DNA of 64,000 nt from JAVBJV01 sp031546815 (GCA_031546815.1 JAVBJV010000006.1:62001-126000), one strand, 5' to 3'. Shown: positions 1 to 8,234, counted from the stretch's first letter. The notes: a model not told the origin generated them from the letters alone. Translations and numbers: made by a program.

Positions 1-33
1 AAAAAAAGCCCCGCGCATTGCTGCGCAGGGCTT
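1..33 (-). terminator. Rho-independent terminator after the phasin gene
   Basis: Seen on the minus strand: an 11-base inverted repeat (arms 6-16 and 23-33, one mismatch, 6-base loop) followed by a run of T (A1-A7 on the plus strand). It lies about 50 bases past the phasin stop. A second inverted repeat, CAACGTCG (38-45) with CGACGTTG (67-74), sits between stop and terminator and could add a stem to the 3' end of the message. Confidence 0.8.
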
Positions 34-86
34 AAAACAACGTCGCCTCAAGGGGGGGGAGAAAGACGACGTTGCTATTCTTTGGC

Positions 87-572
87 TCAGGCGCGGAAAG
101 TGTTGGCCTTTTCCACCGCCATCTGAACGCGCGCGGTGATCGGGGCCGCAGCTTCTTCCGCCAGGCGGTAGAAATCGGTCGAGATCTTCTGCGTGCCGGC
201 AACGGTCTTATCCAGGGCGGCCTTGGCAAAATTCGCCTGCAGGTCGCCAGCTTCCTTGACCGACTTCACCGAGGCCAGCGCCTTGACGTTCGCCATACCT
301 TCTTCGGCCGAGGCCTGAACCGTGGACAGCATCTGGCGCGACAGTTCCTGCAGGCCCGTGGCCCAGATCTGCGCTGCCTTGACGACCGCTTCCAGGTTAC
401 CCTGGCTGAATGTCACCAGTTCTTCCGCGCTCTTCATGCCCTTGTTGAGGTTTTCCTGCGCGCTGGCCTGAGCCTGGGCGAAGCCCTTCTGTGCGTTGGC
501 GAAACCTTCTTCCGCGATCGTCTTGATCTGGGCGGTAGCGGCGTCGGCGATCTTGCTGGTTTTTACGGTCAT
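87..572 (-). CDS. Phasin family protein
   Basis: A 161-residue, alanine- and glutamine-rich, predicted all-helical protein without a signal peptide. It has the amphipathic heptad pattern and size of alphaproteobacterial phasins, which coat cytoplasmic polyhydroxyalkanoate granules and limit their size. The N-terminal half is rich in EEGFANAQKGFAQAQ-type helices. It stands alone, with a good sigma-70-type promoter upstream, a PhaR-type inverted repeat by that promoter, and a terminator behind it. PHA synthase and repressor genes lie about 49 kb away in this window. The start is the first ATG with AGGAC about 9 bases upstream. Family assignment is by sequence character; exact granule function is inferred. 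Confidence 0.85.
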   Translation of the reverse strand: MTVKTSKIADAATAQIKTIAEEGFANAQKGFAQAQASAQENLNKGMKSAEELVTFSQGNLEAVVKAAQIWATGLQELSRQMLSTVQASAEEGMANVKALASVKSVKEAGDLQANFAKAALDKTVAGTQKISTDFYRLAEEAAAPITARVQMAVEKANTFRA

Positions 573-626
573 GGTCGTGATGTCCTGTCTGGGCCTGTTA
601 TGAAGCGGTCTGAGGTGTCGCTATTC

Positions 627-649
627 GTTTGCTGCGGTGCAGCACAAAC
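627..649 (-). promoter_or_regulatory. Candidate PhaR operator of the phasin gene
   Basis: CTGC-GGT-GCAG at 632-642 is a perfect CTGC-N3-GCAG inverted repeat, extended by GTTTG (627-631) and CAAAC (645-649). Known: PhaR repressors of Paracoccus and Rhodobacter bind TGC-rich CTGC-N3-GCAG-type elements in phasin promoters and are released by PHA. Seen here: the element lies just downstream of the putative -10 hexamer, over the expected start of transcription. A further TGC-rich stretch (CTGCAG) is at 695-700. Binding is inferred. Confidence 0.6.
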
Positions 650-651
650 CC

Positions 652-680
652 TATTTAGGGAAGCCCTCTCCCATGGTCAA
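652..680 (-). promoter_or_regulatory. Sigma-70-type promoter of the phasin gene
   Basis: On the minus strand TTGACC (680 to 675) is followed after exactly 17 bases by TAAATA (657 to 652). Transcription would begin near 645 and leave a leader of about 70 bases before the phasin ATG at 572. The surrounding bases are the only strongly A/T-rich part of this 273-base gap between the phasin and carboxypeptidase genes. No convincing promoter for the rightward gene was found in it. Confidence 0.6.
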
Positions 681-845
681 GGAAAAATGGTGCGCTGCAG
701 CAAAAAAATATTGTGGCCGCCTGCCCTTTGAATCAGAACCACTTTTAACCCCTTGAATTAAAAAAATTTCCTCGACAACAGTTCGGAGGGTGGAATATCC
801 TTGGGCCTTAATTGAATTCCTCGAATCCGACCGGGACACATACCG

Positions 846-2111
846 ATGCATATAATGCCGCGCTCGACTGCACGATTCCTGCGCCTGCTGGCCCTTCTGG
901 CCTGCTCGCTGGCCGGGTTTGTGCCGTTGACGTCGGCTTTCGCACAGGTTGGGTCCAGCCGGTATTCGTCGATCGTCATCGATGGGCGCAGCGGGACGGT
1001 CCTTTCCGCCGCCAGCCCGGACGAACTGCGCCACCCGGCCAGTCTGACCAAGATGATGACGCTTTACATGACGTTCGAAGCCCTGCGCGAAGGCCGGATC
1101 TCGGCCGGGCAGAGCATTCCCGTCTCGGCACGCGCCGCTGCGATGCCCCCCTCGAAGCTGGGGCTGGTGGCGGGTTCGCGCATCACTGTCGAACAGGCCA
1201 TTCTGGCGCTGATCACCAAGTCCGCCAACGATGTTGCCTCGGCGCTGGGGGAACTTCTGGGCGGCAACGAAGAACGCTTCGGCCAGATGATGACGCTGCG
1301 CGCGCGCGCGCTTGGCATGTCGAACACCACGTTCCGCAACGCATCCGGCCTGCCCAACTGGGAACAGGTGACGACCGCGCGCGACATGGCGCGGCTGGGG
1401 CAGCGGCTGGTTACCGATTTTCCGCATGAATACCGGCTGTTCTCGGTGCAGAGATTCCAGTTCGGCCGGCGCGTCATCCAGAACCACAACCGCATCCTGA
1501 CCGAATACGACGGGGCCGACGGAATCAAGACCGGCTACATTCAGGACTCGGGCTTCAATCTGGTCGCTAGCGCGGTGCGTTCCAACGTGCGCCTGATCGG
1601 CGTGGTGCTGGGCGGGGCCAGCCCGGTCGAACGCAACACGCATATGATGGCGTTGCTGGACCGTGGCTTCCGGCAGTCGGGCGTGCCTACCAACGGGTAC
1701 GATACACCGGCACCGCGTATGCCGACCTTCGTGTCCTCGGCACAGGCCGCACCGGCACGCCCGACAGCGGTTGTGCGCCAGACGACATCGCGGACACGCC
1801 AGGTCGCAGCACGCGCTCCCGTTTCTCGGCAGGCCGCGGCCCGCACACCGGCGGCACCGTCGCGCGTTGCAGCGGCATCGCGCTGGGTGGTGCAGGTTGG
1901 CGCATTCCCCACCGCCGCCGCCGCACGCCAGGCAGCACAAACAGCCGCGCGCCGTATGGGCGAACCCGCCAGCGCCGTTCGTATCCAGGAAGTCCGTGTG
2001 CGGAATGTGCGCCACTATCGCGCGCAGATCGTCGGGCTGACCCAGGTCGAGGCCACACGCGCCTGCGGCCGCCAAAGCCGCCATCAATGCTCGGTTGTCG
2101 GACCGACCTGA
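846..2111 (+). CDS. D-alanyl-D-alanine carboxypeptidase with SPOR domain
   Basis: A low-molecular-weight penicillin-binding protein (peptidase S11) of 421 residues that trims the terminal D-Ala of peptidoglycan pentapeptides in the periplasm. An N-terminal signal peptide ends near AFAQ (residue 34). The three active-site motifs are present: SLTK (66-69, nucleophile Ser66), SAN (126-128) and KTG (228-230). A linker of about 100 residues rich in Ala, Arg, Pro and Thr leads to a C-terminal SPOR domain (about 340-421), which binds denuded glycan at the division site. This architecture is common in Alphaproteobacteria. The start with the complete signal peptide was chosen. The stop lies 25 bases inside the next reading frame, suggesting translational coupling. 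Confidence 0.93.
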   Translation: MHIMPRSTARFLRLLALLACSLAGFVPLTSAFAQVGSSRYSSIVIDGRSGTVLSAASPDELRHPASLTKMMTLYMTFEALREGRISAGQSIPVSARAAAMPPSKLGLVAGSRITVEQAILALITKSANDVASALGELLGGNEERFGQMMTLRARALGMSNTTFRNASGLPNWEQVTTARDMARLGQRLVTDFPHEYRLFSVQRFQFGRRVIQNHNRILTEYDGADGIKTGYIQDSGFNLVASAVRSNVRLIGVVLGGASPVERNTHMMALLDRGFRQSGVPTNGYDTPAPRMPTFVSSAQAAPARPTAVVRQTTSRTRQVAARAPVSRQAAARTPAAPSRVAAASRWVVQVGAFPTAAAARQAAQTAARRMGEPASAVRIQEVRVRNVRHYRAQIVGLTQVEATRACGRQSRHQCSVVGPT

Positions 2112-3121
2112 AGCCTGCAGAATACGTGGTGCATCGGCGGTTATTATTTCCGGCGGGGAAAGTCTCTGCTGCCGGTCTGATCGTATTACTGGTGACTGCA
2201 CCGGTTGCGGCACAGACAACCGACGATCATCCCCGGGTTCACCTGTCCGGTCAGCGCGTGCGCACCGTGGCGAATGGCGTTCTGGGGCTGATGGCGTATT
2301 CAATCGTCCCGGATAACACCGCGAACTCCATCACCATGACCACCGGAGAGGATCAAACCACGTCCCTCACCATGGGGCAGATCGGCGCCGGTTTTACGGT
2401 CAGTGATTCTGTGCCGCTGTATCTGGAAGGATTCATCGGGTATTCGCGCTACGACCCGAAATTCATCTTCTCGGACGGGCAGGAAACGCGGCTGCTGCCA
2501 ACCCGCTGGAACACCGTGACCGCCACGGTCGGCGTGGGTTGGGACTTTAAACTGACCGACGAGTTAACGCTGCGGCCAATCGTCAATCTCAGCTACGGGC
2601 ATATGGAAACCGATGCGTCGCTGGGTGGGCGGCTGCTCAATTACCTCACCGATCACGAGATCCAGTTCCTCAGCCGCGGCCGCATGAATGTGGCGGGAAT
2701 CGGCGGGGCGATGGTGCTGGGCTATGCCCTGCACAAACCGGCTTACGAAATTGATGTTGAACTCCGCTACAGCCAGTTCCACATGGAATCCCTGCCCGGC
2801 ACATCGCGCGCAGTCATGGGCGTGGCCGATCCGATCACGCTGGGATTATGGAGCCGCTTGCGCATCCCCACCGGCCTCGAGATGTTCGGCGAACCGCTGC
2901 GTTATGTGTTCGAGGTTTCGCACTCCCAGTTCTACGGCAGCCAGACCGACGCACTTGGCTTCGACAGCCTGACCAAACTGGGTGGCGGTCTGGAAGTCGA
3001 TGTCGGCAAGTACGAGATCGGCGCGCTGGGCCTATATGTCACGCGCGTGCGGCTGCTGGGCCGTTATGTGTTCGGCCCCAATGTCAGCGGGTTTTCGATG
3101 GGGCTGGGGATCAGCTTCTGA
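2087..3121 (+). CDS. Putative outer-membrane beta-barrel protein
   Basis: A 344-residue protein whose N-terminus contains a signal sequence (hydrophobic stretch ending VTAPVAAQ). The rest is alternating amphipathic beta strands rich in Gly, Tyr and Phe, ending in the C-terminal Phe (GISF) typical of outer-membrane barrels. It resembles solitary autotransporter-like barrels with no passenger. The ATG at 2087 puts 29 residues before the hydrophobic core, so a GTG at 2126 or 2129 may be the true start. With the ATG start it overlaps the carboxypeptidase gene by 25 bases. Function is unknown; placement suggests an envelope role. Confidence 0.65.
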   Translation: MLGCRTDLKPAEYVVHRRLLFPAGKVSAAGLIVLLVTAPVAAQTTDDHPRVHLSGQRVRTVANGVLGLMAYSIVPDNTANSITMTTGEDQTTSLTMGQIGAGFTVSDSVPLYLEGFIGYSRYDPKFIFSDGQETRLLPTRWNTVTATVGVGWDFKLTDELTLRPIVNLSYGHMETDASLGGRLLNYLTDHEIQFLSRGRMNVAGIGGAMVLGYALHKPAYEIDVELRYSQFHMESLPGTSRAVMGVADPITLGLWSRLRIPTGLEMFGEPLRYVFEVSHSQFYGSQTDALGFDSLTKLGGGLEVDVGKYEIGALGLYVTRVRLLGRYVFGPNVSGFSMGLGISF

Positions 3122-3128
3122 GTCCCGC

Positions 3129-3698
3129 TCAGCTGCCTTCAATACCGAAAACCTGTTCCATAAACTCCCACGTATCGTCCATCGCGTAGGCGTTCGACAG
3201 ATACGGAATCGCGATATGGCCATATATGGGCGAGAGCGCCCATTCAGCGGTTTCCTCGTCCACACCAGCCAGCTGGTTCAGATACATAACGACCGCCAGA
3301 CCGGTCCGGTCGGCACCTGCGTTGCAATGGATCAGCAGCGGCTTTGGCGCATCCTGCATTATGGTGAGCAACGTCATCGCCTGTTCCCCCGTCAGGGCAT
3401 GACGCGCCGACATCGGGAAGTCCAGCAACGTGACGCCCAGTGCCTGAGTTGTGGCAACCTCGTCCTGGTACCAGCGCGCCTGCGTGTTCGCACCGCGCAG
3501 GTTCAGCACCGTGCGGATACCATTTTCCTGCACATAACGCGTCAGCTGCGCATTACTTGGCTGCGCGGACCGATACAGTTCCCCGGCAATCACTGTATGG
3601 AAATTCCCGGAAAGCCGCACCGCGCCCAGATACAGCCCAGCCGCTGCCAGCACCGCCACGGGCACCAGCAGCCACTTCCGCCATTTTTTACTCACCAT
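3129..3698 (-). CDS. Membrane-anchored dual-specificity/tyrosine phosphatase-like protein
   Basis: A 189-residue protein with one N-terminal membrane segment (about residues 8-28) and a protein tyrosine phosphatase fold. The catalytic P-loop HCNAGADRTG is complete (His124, nucleophile Cys125, Arg131), and an upstream Asp/Phe-rich loop (about 93-100) could hold the general acid. The anchor suggests the catalytic domain faces the periplasm. It is the last gene of the lut operon, its start overlapping the lutC stop by 11 bases. Substrate is unknown; a link to lactate metabolism is suggested only by position. Confidence 0.8.
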   Translation of the reverse strand: MVSKKWRKWLLVPVAVLAAAGLYLGAVRLSGNFHTVIAGELYRSAQPSNAQLTRYVQENGIRTVLNLRGANTQARWYQDEVATTQALGVTLLDFPMSARHALTGEQAMTLLTIMQDAPKPLLIHCNAGADRTGLAVVMYLNQLAGVDEETAEWALSPIYGHIAIPYLSNAYAMDDTWEFMEQVFGIEGS

Positions 3699-4374
3699 CG
3701 ACCAACACTACATGCAAACGGCGCGGACCATGCGCGCCGAGTTCCAGCGTGCTCTCGATATCGGCCGAGCGCGACGGGCCCGTCACCAGCATCACGTTGC
3801 GCGGCATGAAGCCGCCACCGGGCTGCGGCGTTGTGCTGGTGCGCAGAACGTCCCACGCTTCCTCATACGCGCCCACCAGAGTGCTGGCGCGCAGCACCAC
3901 GACCGAGGTTTCGGTCAGCACGTTCAGCGTCGTCGGCGTGTCGTGGCCGGATGGCAGCATCAGCGTGCCGGTTTCCGCAATGCCCGCGAACGCACAGGTC
4001 AGCGCGACCTGATCGCTGGGCTGTGCGCGCCCCTCGCGCTTCTGCAGCAAGGGATGTGCCGCCCAGTCCAGATCGCGCAGATACGGATGCGTCGCCACAG
4101 CGAATTCGGCGGGCAGGTTCTGCTGCGCCAGGTAAGTCGCTACGGCATCCAGCACCTGAGATGCATCGTTCACGCGCGTGACGGTGCCGAATTCGCGCTC
4201 CACATTGGCAACGAACAGCGCGACCTGTTCATCGTGCGACACACGCGACCGCGCGGGGATCAGATGACGCGGATGCGCCTCCATCCGCCCCAGCAGCATT
4301 GCCTGCTGATCAGCAGGCAGAGGACCGCGGCGCAGGCCACGCCGGATATTGTTCAGAATGGCTTCACGCGACAT
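3688..4374 (-). CDS. lutC: Lactate utilization protein C (LUD domain)
   Basis: A 228-residue LUD-domain (DUF162) protein, the third component of the LutABC iron-sulfur complex that oxidises L-lactate to pyruvate in the cytoplasm. The conserved core runs from about residue 95 to the end and includes the GIAETGTLMLPSG stretch and the terminal strand LHVVLVDG. It follows lutB with a 3-base gap and overlaps the next gene by 11 bases. Length and position match standard lutC genes. Confidence 0.9.
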   Translation of the reverse strand: MSREAILNNIRRGLRRGPLPADQQAMLLGRMEAHPRHLIPARSRVSHDEQVALFVANVEREFGTVTRVNDASQVLDAVATYLAQQNLPAEFAVATHPYLRDLDWAAHPLLQKREGRAQPSDQVALTCAFAGIAETGTLMLPSGHDTPTTLNVLTETSVVVLRASTLVGAYEEAWDVLRTSTTPQPGGGFMPRNVMLVTGPSRSADIESTLELGAHGPRRLHVVLVDGE

Positions 4375-4377
4375 GGT

Positions 4378-5805
4378 TCAGACCTTCCCCGTCCGCTGTT
4401 CGCGCGCATAGCGCGTAAAGAATGTCTCGCCCTCGGGCGCGGGCAGATCGCGCCCTGCCGTCCAGCCACCCGCAAAGGGCAGCGTGGCAAAGCGGCCCTT
4501 CTTGCGGCCATACCAGCCCAGCATCCGCATCGCCCATTTCGACGCCAGTCGATACATGCCGGGGCGCTTGGCGAACCACGCCCACAGATTCAGGTTTCGC
4601 CGCTGCACATCGGGCGTCAAATGCCGTTCGAACTCGCGTTCGCGCCAATGGCGCATCAGCTTCGGCAGCGGGATCTTCACCGGACAGACGCTCTCGCACT
4701 TGCCGCAGAACGTCGAGGCATTTGGCAGATGCCCGGCCTGATCAACCCCAATCAACGCGGGCGTCAGCACACTGCCCATCGGCCCCGGATACACCCAGCC
4801 ATACGCATGCCCACCCACCGTCGCGTAGACCGGGCAGTGGTTCATACACGCCGCACAGCGAATGCAACGCAGCATGTCCTGAAAATCGCTGCCCACCATC
4901 GACGAGCGGCCATTGTCGAGCAGCACGACATGGTATTCTTCCGGCCCGTCCAGATCCTCTGCCCGGCGCGCGCCGGTCGAGAACGTGGTGTAGACGGAAA
5001 AGTCCTGCCCCGTCGCACTGCGCGCCAGCAGACGCAGCAGCGATGTCGCGTCTTCCAGCGTCGGCACTGCCTTTTCAATCGAGGCAAGCACGATGTGCAC
5101 ACGCGGCAGGGTCTGCGTCAGGTCGCCATTGCCTTCGTTGGTGACGATCACGCTGCTGCCTGTTTCGGCGATCAGGAAGTTGGCACCGGTGATGCCGACA
5201 TCCGCCGCGATGAACCGCTCACGCAGCTTGCCGCGCGCTTCCGCCAGCAGGTCGCGCCGTTCCGCGAACACGCGGTTGGGGTCCAGGTCGGTATGGCATT
5301 TGCGGAAGCTTTCTTCCCAGTCTTCCAGATTGAGATGAAACGCCGGGCCAATGATATGCGACGGCGGTTCGCGCCGCAGCTGCAGGATGTATTCACCCAG
5401 ATCGGTCTCGACCGGGGTGATGTTGTGTTCTTCCAGAAAATCGTTGATCCCGAGTTCTTCCGAGATCATCGACTTGCCCTTGGTCACCGTGCGGGCGTTG
5501 GCCTGCTTGCAGATCTTCAGCACGGCCGCGCGCGCATCGTCGGCGCTGCTGCACCAGTGCACGTGCCCGCCCGCTTTCTCGACATTGGCGGCATAGGTTT
5601 CCAGATAGAAATCCAGATGCGCCAGCGTGTGGTTCTTGATGTCGCGCCCGATGTCGCGCAGCTGTTCGAATTCGGGCAGCTTCGCCACCGCGGCTGCACG
5701 CCGCGCAGGCCCGCCCTGTTCCGAGCGGTGCAACGCGCGTTGCAGTCCCGCATCGGCCATACCCTTGGCCGCATTGGCCTTGAACGCCGGAGATGTTGCG
5801 CGCAT
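4378..5805 (-). CDS. lutB: Lactate utilization iron-sulfur protein LutB
   Basis: A 475-residue protein with an N-terminal LUD domain (about 60-300) and a C-terminal ferredoxin-type domain carrying two cysteine clusters: Cys314, 317, 320, 324 (CIRCAACMNHC) and Cys367, 370, 374 (CGKCESVC). The C-terminal DUF3390-like tail follows. In LutABC/YkgEFG complexes this subunit carries [4Fe-4S] clusters and passes electrons from L-lactate. It is separated from lutA by a small membrane-protein gene, which is unusual. No L-lactate permease or LldD gene is adjacent. Confidence 0.93.
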   Translation of the reverse strand: MRATSPAFKANAAKGMADAGLQRALHRSEQGGPARRAAAVAKLPEFEQLRDIGRDIKNHTLAHLDFYLETYAANVEKAGGHVHWCSSADDARAAVLKICKQANARTVTKGKSMISEELGINDFLEEHNITPVETDLGEYILQLRREPPSHIIGPAFHLNLEDWEESFRKCHTDLDPNRVFAERRDLLAEARGKLRERFIAADVGITGANFLIAETGSSVIVTNEGNGDLTQTLPRVHIVLASIEKAVPTLEDATSLLRLLARSATGQDFSVYTTFSTGARRAEDLDGPEEYHVVLLDNGRSSMVGSDFQDMLRCIRCAACMNHCPVYATVGGHAYGWVYPGPMGSVLTPALIGVDQAGHLPNASTFCGKCESVCPVKIPLPKLMRHWREREFERHLTPDVQRRNLNLWAWFAKRPGMYRLASKWAMRMLGWYGRKKGRFATLPFAGGWTAGRDLPAPEGETFFTRYAREQRTGKV

Positions 5806-5824
5806 CGGTGATGCCCCTCAGATT

Positions 5825-6061
5825 TTATGCGAAAGCCAGGAGCCAGGATTTGGCGAAGACCAGAAAGCCGACGGCAAACACCACCAGCGCGGCAAACCGC
5901 CCCGGCCAGGTGACGGCACCCACGCCCCACAGCAACCAGATTGCAAAGCCCACCCCGAACACCGCCAGCGCCACATTGTAATGCTGCGAGACCGACGCCC
6001 CGAAGAACAGACCCACCAGCCCGGCCAGAAAGACCGCGCCCCAATCGGAAGATGTCGGCAT
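5825..6061 (-). CDS. Small integral membrane protein within the lut operon
   Basis: A 78-residue, very hydrophobic protein with two or three predicted membrane helices (about 8-25, 29-47, 55-75) and almost no charged residues. I recognise no family. Its ATG overlaps the lutA stop (TGATG on the minus strand), so its translation is probably coupled to lutA, and lutB follows 19 bases later. The location invites an inference that it anchors the LutABC complex at the membrane or helps electrons reach quinone. It could also be a passenger gene. Confidence 0.7.
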   Translation of the reverse strand: MPTSSDWGAVFLAGLVGLFFGASVSQHYNVALAVFGVGFAIWLLWGVGAVTWPGRFAALVVFAVGFLVFAKSWLLAFA

Positions 6062-6840
6062 CAGCGCGGCCCCTCGCCAATTGCGGGCAGACGATCCGTC
6101 ATCCCCGCCAGAACTTCCGCAACGTGACGCACCTTTACGGTGCTGCCCTCGCGCTGCAGGCGGCCCGCCATGTTGAGCAGGCAGCCCATGTCGCCCGCCA
6201 GTAATGTATCGGCGCCGGTTGCGGTGATGTCCGCCGCCTTGGCGGTGACCATCTGCACCGAGATCTCGGGGTATTTCACGCAGAACGTGCCGCCGAACCC
6301 ACAGCAGCGTTCGGGGTCGGACATTTCAGTCAGCGTGACGCCCTCCATCTGCTTCAGCAGGGCGCGGGGCTGTTCCTTCACGCCCATCTCGCGCAGACCG
6401 GAGCACGAGTCATGATAAGTGACCTTGCCGGTATAGCTGGCGTCCACGCGCTCCACCTTCATCACGTCGCGCAGGAACGAGACGAGTTCGTGGCTCTTCG
6501 CGGCCAGCGCATCGGCGCGGGTCTTGTAGTCCGGGTCGTCGTCGAACAGGCCGGGGTAGTGATGCGCGAGCATCCCCGCACACGACCCGGACGGCGCGAC
6601 CACGTAGTCGTAACCCGCAAAGGCATCAACCACATTGCGCGCCAGATCGCGCGCTGTGGCACGGTCGCCGGTGTTATAGGCGGGCTGGCCGCAGCAGGTC
6701 TGTGCCTGCGGCACTTCCACCAGACAGCCTGCCTGCTCCAGCAACTGGATGGCGGCGAACCCGACCGTCGGGCGGTGCAGATCCACCAGACAGGTCACAA
6801 ACAGCGCAACACGCGGTCGCGAGGAGGAGGACGTTGACAT
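6061..6840 (-). CDS. lutA: Lactate utilization (Fe-S)-binding protein LutA
   Basis: A 259-residue protein with two cysteine-rich domains of the CCG family (heterodisulfide-reductase B-like). The CCG motifs are at 49-51 (CCGQP) and 179-181 (CCGFGG), each paired with an upstream Cys (SGSCAGM near 87, DSCSGLR near 146). It is the first gene of lutA-orf-lutB-lutC-phosphatase and shares a 1-base stop/start overlap with the small membrane gene. Known role of the family: a subunit of the L-lactate-oxidising complex. The serine-rich N-terminus is probably unstructured. Confidence 0.92.
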   Translation of the reverse strand: MSTSSSSRPRVALFVTCLVDLHRPTVGFAAIQLLEQAGCLVEVPQAQTCCGQPAYNTGDRATARDLARNVVDAFAGYDYVVAPSGSCAGMLAHHYPGLFDDDPDYKTRADALAAKSHELVSFLRDVMKVERVDASYTGKVTYHDSCSGLREMGVKEQPRALLKQMEGVTLTEMSDPERCCGFGGTFCVKYPEISVQMVTAKAADITATGADTLLAGDMGCLLNMAGRLQREGSTVKVRHVAEVLAGMTDRLPAIGEGPR

Positions 6841-6917
6841 GGCGGGCAGTCTAGAGGGTTTTCACCATCTGTGAATATACGGCTTTTTATGACCTTGGGC
6901 CTAGGTGTTCAGGATGT

Positions 6918-7047
6918 ATCGACAATCAGTTCAGGCCGAGCCGAAAATGGTGCGGATCGAGAACCGGCGCGCAGCGGACGCTTGTCCGTGAGCACCGGAA
7001 GCGCAGAGCCGTGCCATTTTGCTGGCCGGTATGGACTGATTGGCGAT
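6918..7047. repeat. Imperfect 130-base intergenic palindrome
   Basis: Left arm 6918-6955 and right arm about 7005-7047 are imperfect inverted copies. The paired blocks include ATCGACAATCAGTTC with GGACTGATTGGCGAT, AGGCCGAGC with GCTGGCCGG, and AAAATGG with CCATTTT. The centre holds smaller stems such as CGGAC-GCTT-GTCCG (6974-6987). It fills the 212-base gap between the start of the lut operon and the stop of mltA. It has the look of a dispersed palindromic intergenic element (REP or MITE-like). No other copy was recognised in this window, so its repeat status is unproven. Confidence 0.5.
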
Positions 7048-7052
7048 GCGCT

Positions 7053-8234
7053 CTACCCCGCCCGCGGTACCAGCACCGTGATACTGCCTTGGTTGCGCAT
7101 GCGTCCAGCACGCGTCGCCGCATCGTTGCCCCAGCCGTAGAAGATGTCGCCGCGCACAACGCCGCGAATGGCGGACCCGGTGTCCTGCGCCTGTAACACA
7201 CGCTGCCATGGCGCGCCGTCGATCGGGTCGGTGGTGGCGACGAACACCGGCACGCCCAGCGGCATGTAGCCTTTATCCACCGCCAGCGACCGCCCCGGCG
7301 TCAGCGGCACGCCCAATGCGCCCAGCGCGCCAAGGTTTTCAGCCAGATCCGACATCTCGCGGAAGAATATGAAGGTCGGGTTTTCCAGCATCAGCGCGCG
7401 CCCCTGTTCGGGGTGGCGTTCAAGCCACGCGCGGATGGTCTGCATGCTGATCTCGGCACGCGGGATCTCGCCGCGCTCGATCAGCATGCGGCCAATCGCC
7501 ACATAGGGCCTGCCGTTCGACCCCGCATACCCAACCCGCACCACCGAACCATCGTCCAGACGCACCCGGCCCGAACCCTGGATCTGCAGCATGAACGCTT
7601 CGGGCGCCGAGGACACATACAGCAGTTCCAGATTCTGCCCACGCAACGCCCCGTCCTCGATCTCGCGCCGGGTCGGGTATGGGGTCAGCCGCCCATTCCT
7701 GTCCACACGACCGGCGCTCAGCGCACGGCCTGCCTCGTCAGTCAGGGTGCCGGGCGCGGCCGCTTGCAGATTGGCCGGGCGACGATAGAGCGGGAACGGA
7801 TACGCTGCCGATTGCCGACGCGCCCCGCGTAATTCAGGCTCGAAATATCCGGTCAGCAGGCCGGTCTGCTGCGTGCCCGCTGTCAGGCGGATCGGGGTGA
7901 AATACTGTTCGTAGAATGCCCGCGCCGCTGCGTGGTTCCCGGCAGGCAGCGCCTTGGCCGCCGCGCACAAATCGCGCCACTGTCCGGCGGTTCCAGCGGC
8001 ACGCATGACGGGCGAATCCCCCTCGCCCAGCCGCGTGCCCTCGGGCATTTGCGCCAGCCGGTCACAGGTGACGAGCAGGGCGGGAATCGACTCGGCGTGC
8101 CGGTCCGCAGACCAGCCCGGCATGTCGGTGAAACGTGTCTGGATATAAACCGGCGCTTCCGCCCCTGGCGATGTCTGGGTCGGCCGGCACGCCGACAGAC
8201 CCAACACCGCACACAGGACAAGCAGAACGCGCAT
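7053..8234 (-). CDS. mltA: Membrane-bound lytic murein transglycosylase A
   Basis: A 393-residue lipoprotein that cleaves peptidoglycan glycan strands to 1,6-anhydro products at the inner face of the outer membrane. The signal peptide ends in the lipobox LSAC (Cys16). The MltA domain and C-terminal 3D domain follow. The C-terminal signature DTGSAIRGVVRGDIFYGWG carries the conserved catalytic Asp. I chose the ATG at 8234, which overlaps the stop of the upstream gene (TAATG on the minus strand) and gives a complete lipoprotein signal. The reading frame stays open for 25 more codons upstream. Confidence 0.93.
   Translation of the reverse strand: MRVLLVLCAVLGLSACRPTQTSPGAEAPVYIQTRFTDMPGWSADRHAESIPALLVTCDRLAQMPEGTRLGEGDSPVMRAAGTAGQWRDLCAAAKALPAGNHAAARAFYEQYFTPIRLTAGTQQTGLLTGYFEPELRGARRQSAAYPFPLYRRPANLQAAAPGTLTDEAGRALSAGRVDRNGRLTPYPTRREIEDGALRGQNLELLYVSSAPEAFMLQIQGSGRVRLDDGSVVRVGYAGSNGRPYVAIGRMLIERGEIPRAEISMQTIRAWLERHPEQGRALMLENPTFIFFREMSDLAENLGALGALGVPLTPGRSLAVDKGYMPLGVPVFVATTDPIDGAPWQRVLQAQDTGSAIRGVVRGDIFYGWGNDAATRAGRMRNQGSITVLVPRAG

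Noticed and set aside
685..696. AAAATGGTGCG shared between the phasin promoter region and the palindrome near 6945
   Set aside because: Only 11 bases match and the flanks differ; chance similarity, not a second copy of the element.
2040..2111. Possible frameshift at the end of the carboxypeptidase SPOR domain
   Set aside because: The ending ...QCSVVGPT matches how SPOR domains finish, so the frame is intact; the downstream extension in another frame is not SPOR-like.
651..2303. Long open frame on the minus strand across the carboxypeptidase gene
   Set aside because: Arg/Cys/His/Gly-rich translation with no fold-like pattern, fully antisense to a gene with all catalytic motifs; a GC-rich shadow frame.
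3712..5811. 699-codon plus-strand frame over lutB and lutC
   Set aside because: Antisense to two iron-sulfur/LUD genes with clear motifs; composition typical of shadow frames.
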